Source of the DNA: Aureimonas altamirensis | GTDB lineage: Bacteria > Pseudomonadota > Alphaproteobacteria > Rhizobiales > Rhizobiaceae | Assembly (NCBI RefSeq): GCF_023702225.1 | Contig: NZ_JAMQCO010000003.1 | Coordinates: 320,435 to 384,434 of the forward strand | Direction: 5' to 3' | DNA: 64,000 nucleotides | In this document: positions 11,714 to 19,397 of the stretch, piece after piece | Position numbering within the stretch: position 1 is the first letter of the stretch | Layout: each line of letters opens with the position of its first letter | Position numbers and translations under genes: made by a program | Notes under the pieces: generated by a model | Databases searched by the model: none | Seen by the model: only the letters and a program-made list of their open reading frames with translations | Told to the model about the DNA's origin: nothing

Positions 11714-12388
11714 ATGCGGCTGCTGCTAGCGGAAGACAACGAGGATCTGGGGGACGCCGTCTTCCGTCATCTGCGCAATGCCGGCCATTCCGTGGAATGG
11801 GTCAGGCAGGGCGAGGCTGCGCTCGAATCCGTTGCGGCAGAACCTTACGACGCGCTCATCCTCGACCTGATGCTGCCCGGTCGCGACGGCCTGTCCATCA
11901 TAGAGGAGCTGCGGCGCGCGCGCAACGCGATCCCCATCCTTGTCGTCACCGCGCGGGCAGAGATCGACGACAAGGTCAGCCTTCTCGACCGGGGCGCGGA
12001 CGATTATCTGGTCAAGCCATTCGACCTGCGCGAGCTGGATGCGCGCCTGAGAGCCGTGCTGCGGCGTCCTTCGGGCCGCACGACGAGCCTGATGGAGTTC
12101 GGCGACACGGTCGTGGACCTCGCCGGCCACAGCGTCAGCGTATCGGGACAGGCGGTGGAACTGTCGCGCCGCGAGTTCCGCCTTCTGGAAATCCTTCTGG
12201 CGCGCATCGGCGCCGTCGTGCCGAAAGAGCGCCTGATGTCGCAGCTCTTCAGCTTCGACGAGGCAGTCTCCGTCAATGCACTGGAACTCTACGTCTCGCG
12301 CCTGCGCCGCAAGCTGGAAGGGGCGGCGCTCGAGATCGCAACCGTCCGTGGCGTCGGCTACGTGGCCCGGATTTCCGATGGCGGCTGA
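11714..12388 (+). CDS. OmpR-family response regulator (TctD-like)
   Basis: Cytoplasmic DNA-binding regulator of 224 residues. The receiver domain (1-115) has the acidic pocket AEDNED, phospho-acceptor Asp51 in LILDLMLPG, and Lys in YLVKPFD. The C-terminal winged helix (about 125-220) shows LSRREFRLLEIL and the recognition/wing region VYVSRLRRKL-like LELYVSRLRRKLEG. Its stop overlaps the sensor kinase start by 11 bases, so the pair is co-translated. Partner sensor and downstream tctCBA suggest that it controls uptake of tricarboxylate-like carboxylic acids. Confidence 0.92.
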   Translation: MRLLLAEDNEDLGDAVFRHLRNAGHSVEWVRQGEAALESVAAEPYDALILDLMLPGRDGLSIIEELRRARNAIPILVVTARAEIDDKVSLLDRGADDYLVKPFDLRELDARLRAVLRRPSGRTTSLMEFGDTVVDLAGHSVSVSGQAVELSRREFRLLEILLARIGAVVPKERLMSQLFSFDEAVSVNALELYVSRLRRKLEGAALEIATVRGVGYVARISDGG

Positions 12389-14807
12389 CGGCTTTTCCAT
12401 CCGCCGGCGTATCCTGTGGCTGGCCATCGCGCTGCTTCTCGCCGCCGCGCTGGCGCTGGTCGTCTTCGTGCTGGACTATGCCCGGCGCTCGTCCGACACC
12501 GCCTACGACAGGCTGCTGTCCGCATCGGCCTTCACCATTGCAGGCGCGGTGCAGGCAGAGGCCGGACGGGTGACGGTGGAACTGCCGCTCGCCTCCTTCG
12601 CCATGTTCTCCGACGACGACCGGGTCTTCTACTCGGTCGCCGGGCCGGACGGCGGCTTCGTGACCGGCTATCCCGAGCTCGGTGCAGATCTTGCGCCGGC
12701 GACGGACTCGGAGCCCGATTACGACGATATCGATTTCCGCGGCGAGCCGGTGCGCGTGGCGACGGTCGGACGCCTCGTATCGACCGCGTCGGGCACGGGC
12801 TGGGTCACCATCCGCGTTGCCGAGACCAAGGGCGAGCGCGCGGTTCTGGCGCGCGAGATCCTCGGCAACGCGCTGTTGCCCATCGTCGCCATGACGCTTC
12901 TGTCCATTGCCCTCGTCTGGTTTGCCATCGGCCGCGCCTTCCGCCCGCTCACCCTTCTGGAGCGCAATCTCAACCGCCGCACGCCGGACGATCTGTCCCC
13001 CGTCGTGGAAGCCGTGCCGGTAGAGGTGCGCCGCCTTGTCGACGCCCTCAACGATTTCATCGGGCGCCTGCGCCAGACCACCGAGAGGCTCGGCGCCCTC
13101 GTCGCTGAAGCCGCACACGAGGTGCGCACCCCGCTCGCCTCGTTGCGTGCGCAAGCGGAAGTGGCCCTGTCGGAGAACGACCCGGCCATGCTGCGGGGCC
13201 GCGTCCAGCGCATCCACCAGGGTGCGGTGCAGGCCAGCCACCTGGTAAACCAGCTTCTCATGGACGCAACGGTGGCGCACCGGCTCGAGGCCCGTCGCAT
13301 CGACCCGGTGCAGCTCGGCGACGTCGTGGGCGAGGTGGTCGGCCGCCTGTCGCCGGATCTCGCGGAGCGGCTGGACGTCGATGTTCCACGCGCCGCGCGG
13401 GAACTGGTGATCGACATGGACCGCGTGGTGCTGCGCGAAATGCTGCGCAACCTGATCGACAACGCCCTCATCTACGCCCCCGGCCCGGTTCTGGTCGAGG
13501 CCGAGGCCGACGACGGAGCCGCGATCCTGTCGGTTATCGACCATGGTCCGGGCATAGCGCCCGACGAAAGGCAGGCCGTTACGGAACGGTTCCGCCGTGG
13601 CAGCGCCGCCGAAGGCACCAGCGGGTCGGGCCTTGGCCTGGCCATCGTCGCGCGCGTCGCGGCCGCGGCCGGCGGACGCTTCCTGCTGGACGATACCCCC
13701 GGCGGGGGCCTCACCGCGCGCGTGCGCCTGCCGGCACGGCGGGCCGCAACGGCGCTTGCCGCGCTCGTCGTGGCGGCCGGCCTTTGGGGGGCGCCGCACC
13801 CTGCGCAGGCGCTGGAAACCTATCCGGCGCCATCCGGCCGGCCGGGCGAGGTGCTGACGATCCTCGGCACGACGGACACCCCTTTGTTCCGCTCGCTGGT
13901 CGAGGGCTTCCAGCGTGTCTGGCCCGACGTGACCGTGGCCTACGAGGAAGGCGAAACGTTGCCGATCTACCTTGAGGTCGCCGAAGCGCGCGCCGACCCG
14001 AAGCCCGATCTCGTCATGAGCTCGGCGACGGATCTGCAGGTGAAGCTGGCCAATGACGGCTTCGCGCAGGCGCACGAACCGCCCAATCTGGCCGCCCTGC
14101 CCCGCTGGGCGCAATGGCGGCGCGAAGTGTTCGGCTTCACCTTCGAGCCGGCCGTCATCGTCTACAACCCCGACCTCGTCGCCGAAGCCGAAGTGCCGCG
14201 CACCCGCATCGCGCTGGCGGAACTGCTGGAGCGGTTTCCCGAGCGCTTCTCCGGAAAGGTCGCCACCTACGACATCGCGAAAAGCGGCGTCGGCTATCTC
14301 CTCGCCGCGCAGGACCAGACCATATCATCCTATTTCTGGCGGCTTGCCAGCGCCTTCGGCCATGTCGACGCGCAACTGTCCGGGAGCAGCCCGGACATAC
14401 TCGACAGGGTGGAGCGCGGAGAGCTCGCGCTCGGCTACAATGTCCTCGGCTCCTATGCGCTGGCGCGGCAGGCTGCCGGCCACCGCATCGGCGTGGTGGT
14501 GCCGGACGATTACGTCCTCGTGCTCACGCGCACATTGCTGATTCCCGAGGGTGCGCCCCGCCCCGACCTCGCCCGCGCCTTCATCGACTTCGCCCTGTCT
14601 GCCGAGGGGCAGTCGATCCTTGCCGGCGAGATCGCGCTCGGCGCCGTCATACCCGGCTCGTCCGGCGCGTTCACGGCCGAGCGCATTGCGGCGCTTGGCC
14701 GCGGCGCCGTGCAGCCCATCGCCCTTGGCCCCGGTCTGCTGGTGGCGCTGGACCGCCAGCGGCGCGCCCGCTTTCTGGAAACATGGCTCGAAATCGTCGG
14801 TCCGTGA
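12378..14807 (+). CDS. TctE-like sensor histidine kinase fused to a periplasmic solute-binding domain
   Basis: An 809-residue hybrid. Residues 1-455 are a TctE-type kinase: N-terminal membrane helix (about 12-33), periplasmic sensor domain, second helix (about 170-190), HAMP-like linker, H-box AEAAHEVRTPL with His247, N-box NLIDNAL, G1 DHGPGIA and G2 GSGLGLAIV. At about 456-475 comes a hydrophobic run with signal-peptide character (AATALAALVVAAGL, ending PAQA), then an AfuA-like iron/carboxylate-type binding domain (476-809) with ILGTTDTPLFRSL and VYNPDLV. No stop separates the two halves. A GTG codon just before RLPARRAATAL could start a separate secreted protein. A kinase of this family normally ends at about VRLPAR, so the fusion may have arisen by loss of a stop codon. 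Confidence 0.85.
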   Translation: MAADGFSIRRRILWLAIALLLAAALALVVFVLDYARRSSDTAYDRLLSASAFTIAGAVQAEAGRVTVELPLASFAMFSDDDRVFYSVAGPDGGFVTGYPELGADLAPATDSEPDYDDIDFRGEPVRVATVGRLVSTASGTGWVTIRVAETKGERAVLAREILGNALLPIVAMTLLSIALVWFAIGRAFRPLTLLERNLNRRTPDDLSPVVEAVPVEVRRLVDALNDFIGRLRQTTERLGALVAEAAHEVRTPLASLRAQAEVALSENDPAMLRGRVQRIHQGAVQASHLVNQLLMDATVAHRLEARRIDPVQLGDVVGEVVGRLSPDLAERLDVDVPRAARELVIDMDRVVLREMLRNLIDNALIYAPGPVLVEAEADDGAAILSVIDHGPGIAPDERQAVTERFRRGSAAEGTSGSGLGLAIVARVAAAAGGRFLLDDTPGGGLTARVRLPARRAATALAALVVAAGLWGAPHPAQALETYPAPSGRPGEVLTILGTTDTPLFRSLVEGFQRVWPDVTVAYEEGETLPIYLEVAEARADPKPDLVMSSATDLQVKLANDGFAQAHEPPNLAALPRWAQWRREVFGFTFEPAVIVYNPDLVAEAEVPRTRIALAELLERFPERFSGKVATYDIAKSGVGYLLAAQDQTISSYFWRLASAFGHVDAQLSGSSPDILDRVERGELALGYNVLGSYALARQAAGHRIGVVVPDDYVLVLTRTLLIPEGAPRPDLARAFIDFALSAEGQSILAGEIALGAVIPGSSGAFTAERIAALGRGAVQPIALGPGLLVALDRQRRARFLETWLEIVGP

Positions 14808-14932
14808 CGCATGACAGGATTACGACAGGTCGGCGCGCCTAACCTTGAGGCGTTCCATGTCCGGCGCGGGGAGCGTCGCATGCGTGGTTCACGTGTTTCA
14901 TGCGCCTTCAAGGGCGCATCCGGGAGGAAATC

Positions 14933-15883
14933 ATGAACCGATTCTTCGCCGCCGCCATTCTGGCGGCCGGCCTTTCCACGAGTGCGCTGGCACAGGGTGC
15001 ATCCTACGAGATCATGGCGCCGGCTTCGCCCGGCGGCGGCTGGGACCAGACCGCCCGCGCCATGCAGACCGTCCTGCAGGACAGCGGCGTCGCAAGCGAC
15101 GTACAGGTGGTCAACGTACCGGGAGCCGGCGGAACGATCGGCCTGGCGCAGTTCGTACGCGGCAAGGAAGGCGACCCGAGCGCCCTGATCGTCGGCGGCT
15201 ACGTCATGGTCGGCGCCATCCTGACCAACAACTCGCCCGTCACCCTCGATCAGGTCACCCCCATCGCCCGCCTCACCGGCGAGGCGGAAGCCATCGTGGT
15301 GCCGGCGTCCTCGCCCTTCCGGACGATCGACGACCTTGCCGCGGCCATGAAGGAGAATCCGGGCGCCGTGGCCATCGCGGGGGGCTCCGCCGGCGGTACC
15401 GACCATATCGCGGCAGGCCTCTTCGCCGAGGCGGCCGGCGTCGATCCGACCAAGATCAATTATATCGCCTTCTCGGGCGGCGGCGAAGCCTTGGCCGCCA
15501 TCCTCGGCGCGCAGGTAGCGGCCGGCATTTCCGGCTACGGCGAGTTCGAGTCTCAGATCCAGGCGGGCGCACTGCGCCTCCTGGCCGTAACCACGGAAGA
15601 CCGCATCGAGGGCGTGGACGCGCCGACGCTGAAGGAAGCCGGCTACGACGTGACGCTGGAAAACTGGCGCATGGTTTCGGCCGCGCCCGGCATCACGCCG
15701 GAGCAGGCTGCCGAAATCACCGCCAACATCGAAAAGATGGTGCAGAGCGCGGAATGGAAGGAAACGCTGGAGCGCAACAACTGGCAGGACACGTTCCTGG
15801 CCGGCGACGCGTTCAAGCAGCAGCTGGCGACGGATACCGAGAACACCCGCGAGATCCTCACCAAGATCGGTCTGGTCAAGTAA
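14933..15883 (+). CDS. tctC: Tripartite tricarboxylate transporter substrate-binding protein
   Basis: Periplasmic high-affinity binding protein (Bug family), 316 residues. Signal peptide [20 protein letters not shown] precedes the family hallmark [17 protein letters not shown], and [13 protein letters not shown] follows. Start at 14933 is fixed by the strong GGGAGGAAA just upstream. The 125-base gap to the sensor gene holds no gene, only a short GCGCC/GGGCGC hairpin, and is the likely site of the promoter controlled by the upstream two-component system. tctB begins directly after the stop. Confidence 0.93.
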   Translation: MNRFFAAAILAAGLSTSALAQGASYEIMAPASPGGGWDQTARAMQTVLQDSGVASDVQVVNVPGAGGTIGLAQFVRGKEGDPSALIVGGYVMVGAILTNNSPVTLDQVTPIARLTGEAEAIVVPASSPFRTIDDLAAAMKENPGAVAIAGGSAGGTDHIAAGLFAEAAGVDPTKINYIAFSGGGEALAAILGAQVAAGISGYGEFESQIQAGALRLLAVTTEDRIEGVDAPTLKEAGYDVTLENWRMVSAAPGITPEQAAEITANIEKMVQSAEWKETLERNNWQDTFLAGDAFKQQLATDTENTREILTKIGLVK

Positions 15884-16372
15884 ATGACCGAGCTTCGGCA
15901 CGATGTTGCCGGGCAGCGCCGCCCCGACCGGGCGGCGTTCGCCATCGGCGCGGCGCTCGGCCTTCTCGGCCTTCTCGTCGGTTACGACGCAAGCCGCCTC
16001 AGCGGCGGCTCTTATGCACAGATCGGCCCGACGGCCTTTCCCTATGCCATCGCCGCAGCCCTGATCGTCCTTTCGGGCTGGACTTTCGTGGAAGCCTGGC
16101 GCGGCCGGTTTCCGGCGCGCGAGGACGACAAGATCGGCCCCATAGCCTGGATCGTCGGCGGCCTTGCCGCCCAGGCGCTGCTGCTGCATCCGGCCGGCTT
16201 CTCCATTGCCACCGGACTACTTTTCGCGGCGACGGCGCGCGCCTTCGGCAAGCGCCAATTGTGGAAGACCATTCCCATCGGCATCCTCATGTCGCTGGCC
16301 GTCTGGGGCGTCTTCTTCGGCCTGCTGCGGCTTCGCCTCCCGGCAGGGCCGCTCGAATCCCTTTTCATCTGA
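15884..16372 (+). CDS. tctB: Tripartite tricarboxylate transporter small membrane subunit
   Basis: Inner-membrane small subunit, 162 residues with four hydrophobic segments (AAFAIGAALGLLGLLVGY, FPYAIAAALIVLSGWTF, IAWIVGGLAAQALLLHP and the C-terminal IGILMSLAVWGVFFGLL). The RLSGGSYAQIGPTAFPY stretch is typical of TctB. The start codon abuts the tctC stop and tctA follows after 20 bases, giving the canonical C-B-A order. Confidence 0.9.
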   Translation: MTELRHDVAGQRRPDRAAFAIGAALGLLGLLVGYDASRLSGGSYAQIGPTAFPYAIAAALIVLSGWTFVEAWRGRFPAREDDKIGPIAWIVGGLAAQALLLHPAGFSIATGLLFAATARAFGKRQLWKTIPIGILMSLAVWGVFFGLLRLRLPAGPLESLFI

Positions 16373-16392
16373 CCATGTCGGGCTCGTAAATC

Positions 16393-17910
16393 ATGGACAC
16401 GCTCGCTCTTCTCGGTCAGGGGCTCCTCACCGCCGCCCAGCCGATCTACCTTCTCTACGCACTGATCGGCGTCACGCTCGGCACCGCGGTCGGCGTTCTG
16501 CCGGGCATCGGCCCGGCGCTCACCGTCGCCCTGCTCCTTCCGGTGACCTATCAGCTCGACGCGACCGGCTCGCTCATCATGTTCGCCGGTATCTATTACG
16601 GCGGCATGTATGGCGGCTCGACCACCTCGATCCTGCTCAATACGCCGGGTGAGAGCGCCTCGATCATCACCGCGCTGGAGGGCAACAAGATGGCCCGCAA
16701 GGGGCGCGGCGGACCGGCGCTCGCCACGGCGGCCATCGGCTCCTTCGTTGCCGGGCTCATCGCCACTCTCGGCCTTGCCTTCATCGCCCCCTACATCGTG
16801 CGCTTCGCCCTGTCCTTCGGCCCGGCCGAATATTTCGCGCTGATGATCCTGGCGTTCGTCACCGTCTCCGCCGCCTTCGGCGACTCCGCCCTGCGCGGTC
16901 TGACGGCGCTGGTGCTCGGACTGACGCTCGGCCTGGTCGGCATCGACCTGCAGACGGGTCAGGCGCGGCTTGCCTTCGGGGTGCCGGAGCTTCTCGACGG
17001 AATCGAAGTCACCACGCTTGCCGTGGCACTTTTCGCTATCGGCGAAGCGTTGGTCGTTGCGGGTGGTTCCTCGCGCGACGATGGGCAGGTTGAGGCGGTC
17101 AAGGGCTCCGTCTGGATGAACCGCGAAGACTGGAAGCGGTCCTGGAAGCCGTGGCTGCGCGGCACCTTCATAGGCTTTCCCATCGGCGCCATGCCGGCGG
17201 GGGGCGCCGAAATCGGCACCTTCCTCTCCTATACGACGGAAAAGAGCCTGTCGAAGCACAAGGAAGAGTTCGGGCACGGCGCCATCGAAGGCGTGGCCGG
17301 GCCGGAAGCGGCCAACAACGCCTCTGCCGCCGGCACGCTGGTGCCGCTGCTGACGCTCGGCCTGCCGACATCGGCGACGGCGGCCATCATGCTGGCGGCC
17401 TTCCAGCAATTCGGCCTGCAGCCCGGCCCGCTCCTGTTCATGACGTCGCCGCAGTTGGTCTGGGGCCTCATCGCCAGCCTGCTCATCGCCAATTTGATGC
17501 TGGTGGTGCTTAACCTGCCGCTTGTCGGGCTGTGGGTAAAGCTTCTGACGATACCGCGGCCATGGCTGTATGCCGGCATCCTCGTCTTCGCGACGCTCGG
17601 CTGCATCGGCGCCAACAACTCGTCCACCGAACTCGGCATGCTGCTGCTGTTCGGCCTGATGGGCTACATGCTGCGCCGCTTCGGCTATCCGATCGCGCCT
17701 GTCGTCGTCGGCCTTATCCTGGGCCCGATGGCGGAGCAGCAATTGCGCCGCGCGCTGGCGATCAGCCAGGGCGACCCGACGGTGCTGGTCCACTCGCCTC
17801 TGGCGATCATCCTGCTCGGACTTGCCGTGCTGGCCCTCGTGGTGCCGATGATCATGCGCGCGCGGGGCCGCGGCGCGGTGCTGTCGCAGATGGCGGCCGA
17901 CGAGGATTGA
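16393..17910 (+). CDS. tctA: Tripartite tricarboxylate transporter large permease
   Basis: Large permease of 505 residues with about ten to twelve membrane helices. The diagnostic N-terminal motif [17 protein letters not shown] and the [19 protein letters not shown] stretch are present, as is the internal repeat [16 protein letters not shown] and [15 protein letters not shown]. It completes the secondary transporter that takes up substrate delivered by TctC, driven by the ion gradient. Substrate (citrate or another di/tricarboxylate) cannot be told from sequence. Two hairpins downstream may end the transcript. Confidence 0.95.
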   Translation: MDTLALLGQGLLTAAQPIYLLYALIGVTLGTAVGVLPGIGPALTVALLLPVTYQLDATGSLIMFAGIYYGGMYGGSTTSILLNTPGESASIITALEGNKMARKGRGGPALATAAIGSFVAGLIATLGLAFIAPYIVRFALSFGPAEYFALMILAFVTVSAAFGDSALRGLTALVLGLTLGLVGIDLQTGQARLAFGVPELLDGIEVTTLAVALFAIGEALVVAGGSSRDDGQVEAVKGSVWMNREDWKRSWKPWLRGTFIGFPIGAMPAGGAEIGTFLSYTTEKSLSKHKEEFGHGAIEGVAGPEAANNASAAGTLVPLLTLGLPTSATAAIMLAAFQQFGLQPGPLLFMTSPQLVWGLIASLLIANLMLVVLNLPLVGLWVKLLTIPRPWLYAGILVFATLGCIGANNSSTELGMLLLFGLMGYMLRRFGYPIAPVVVGLILGPMAEQQLRRALAISQGDPTVLVHSPLAIILLGLAVLALVVPMIMRARGRGAVLSQMAADED

Positions 17911-17921
17911 TGCGGTAGTGG

Positions 17922-17940
17922 CGTGCCGGTACCCGGCACG
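17922..17940 (+). terminator. Hairpin downstream of tctA
   Basis: Perfect 8-base stem CGTGCCGG / CCGGCACG around TAC, starting 12 bases after the tctA stop. No T-run follows, so it is either a 3' mRNA-protecting stem-loop or a weak terminator. Confidence 0.4.
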
Positions 17941-17988
17941 GCCTACGTCTTGACAATTCCGGCACAGTCTCTCAGATAGATGTCAGGC

Positions 17989-18879
17989 CTAGCCTACGAG
18001 ATCGCCTTTGCGGTCGCTTCGAAGCCCCGGTGGAAACGCTGGGGCTTTTTGGTTTCCACAAGGCTTCCGTGCGACGCTGTCGAAACAACTGTATTTTGTA
18101 GCCGCCACAGACCATGTGTCTTCCGGCAGCCGGGACTCGATCAGTTTGCCTTCCTTGAAAAGTCGGGCGTATGGCCTGTTGGAAAGATGGTATCCGCCGA
18201 CGCAGATCGGCCAAAGATAAAGATCCGCCAGCTGCGCCATAGGCGATGACTTCGCCTTTAGTCGGAATTCGTACAAAGTCTTTCTGAAATCGCTCGGACT
18301 CAATGGACCATACTTGTCGCAGTTCTGCGCTGCGAATGGCATGCCGTCTTCCTTCAAGGCATCGTAATACCCCTTCATCCAGGCATCCTCGGTCCGGTTG
18401 CATCGTTCAGGAGCAATCCGAAGGCGCGCGCCGAGTTGTCGGGCATATTTGGCGGCACGCTCTACAACGACGCTAAATGCAGTCCTGCAAAGCATCCAGG
18501 GCTTTTGGTCATACTGGTCGAGGTACCGAGCACTATATCCGGGCCGGTCGATGACGCATGCGAGACCAATTACCGGCACGTCGATCAGAAACTGAAAAAG
18601 CTCTTCGTAAAATCGAGCCTCATCCGGGGCGCTCAATCCCCGCAGCCATGCGAATGACCCCTTCTGCGACCGGATTTCCGATGAATGGAGCGGAGACGTA
18701 ATGGACCACCGGGCCATAAAGGCAGCATGCAATGTCCGCGCGCTCTCTTCATCGCGGTCGCGTATCAGTACGCCACCCAGAGCGAACCAGTCATAGCCGT
18801 GGCCGGCGACCGTACCTCGCCGCCGTGTTGGGTGCCTGGTGCCGCTATCGTCGATGTAGAAAGTCAGGATATCGGTCAT
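17989..18879 (-). CDS. DUF3800 domain-containing protein
   Basis: A 296-residue cytoplasmic protein. The N-terminal ILTFYIDDSGT is the hallmark of DUF3800, a family with a predicted RNase H-like fold and unknown function that is often seen near mobile and defence genes. The later PMAQLADLYLW matches the family's conserved Q-ADL region. The gene is less GC-rich than its neighbours, stands between two unrelated operons, and its last codons overlap a hairpin that probably ends the tctA transcript, which together suggest insertion by horizontal transfer. Function unknown. Confidence 0.8.
   Translation of the reverse strand: MTDILTFYIDDSGTRHPTRRRGTVAGHGYDWFALGGVLIRDRDEESARTLHAAFMARWSITSPLHSSEIRSQKGSFAWLRGLSAPDEARFYEELFQFLIDVPVIGLACVIDRPGYSARYLDQYDQKPWMLCRTAFSVVVERAAKYARQLGARLRIAPERCNRTEDAWMKGYYDALKEDGMPFAAQNCDKYGPLSPSDFRKTLYEFRLKAKSSPMAQLADLYLWPICVGGYHLSNRPYARLFKEGKLIESRLPEDTWSVAATKYSCFDSVARKPCGNQKAPAFPPGLRSDRKGDLVG
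18022..18059 (+). terminator. Probable rho-independent terminator of the tct operon
   Basis: AGCCCC (18023-18028) pairs with GGGGCT (18041-18046) and is followed by TTTT, the form of a plus-strand terminator about 110 bases after tctA. A second, overlapping inverted repeat, GTGGAAAC (18030-18037) with GTTTCCAC (18052-18059), would be an alternative fold. The element lies inside the 3' end of the opposing DUF3800 frame. Confidence 0.5.
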
Positions 18880-18946
18880 CGCGTCACCTCATGCGCCATG
18901 GCCTTCTCTAGAATATATTTCCTAGAGGAAACAATCCTGGAATGAG

Positions 18947-19375
18947 TTAGCGGCCGGTCGCCAGAATGACGGCGCCCGCGGCAACCAGCGCCACCCCCGT
19001 CCAGGCGTAGGGCGAGAGACGCTCCCCCAGGAATGCGACGGCGAATACCGCGACGAAGATGACGCTCAGCTTGTCCACCGGCGCCACGCGGGCCGCTTCC
19101 CCAAGCTTCAAGGCACGGAAGTAACATAGCCAGGACGCACCCGTGGCCAGTCCCGAAAGCGTCAGGAATATCCAGGTTTTGCGGGGAATCTCACTCAGCG
19201 GCTGGAACTGGCCCGTCGCCGCGACGATGACGACGAGCATCGCGACGATGATCAGCGTGCGCATCAGCGTCGCGAGGTCCGAGCCGATATCGGCAATGCC
19301 GACCTTGGCGAAAATGGCGGTAAGCGCGGCGAAGACCGCCGAGCCCAGCGCCCAGAACTGCCATGAAGCCGTCAT
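18947..19375 (-). CDS. EamA family membrane protein (single-repeat, 142 aa)
   Basis: Member of the drug/metabolite transporter superfamily with one EamA unit of about five helices (WQFWALGSAVFAALTAIFAKVG at the N-terminus, YAWTGVALVAAGAVILATG at the end). Most relatives of this length are of unknown substrate. The start at 19375 (MTASWQF) gives the standard family N-terminus; the open frame continues upstream only as the shadow of the TonB receptor gene. It follows the TonB receptor gene by 22 bases on the same strand. Confidence 0.85.
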   Translation of the reverse strand: MTASWQFWALGSAVFAALTAIFAKVGIADIGSDLATLMRTLIIVAMLVVIVAATGQFQPLSEIPRKTWIFLTLSGLATGASWLCYFRALKLGEAARVAPVDKLSVIFVAVFAVAFLGERLSPYAWTGVALVAAGAVILATGR

Positions 19376-19397
19376 CGCCCGGCCCTCTCCAAACGCG

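Noticed and set aside
17911-18946. Prophage or transposon around the DUF3800 gene
   Set aside because: No integrase, transposase, tRNA or terminal repeats are visible; only composition and isolation suggest transfer.
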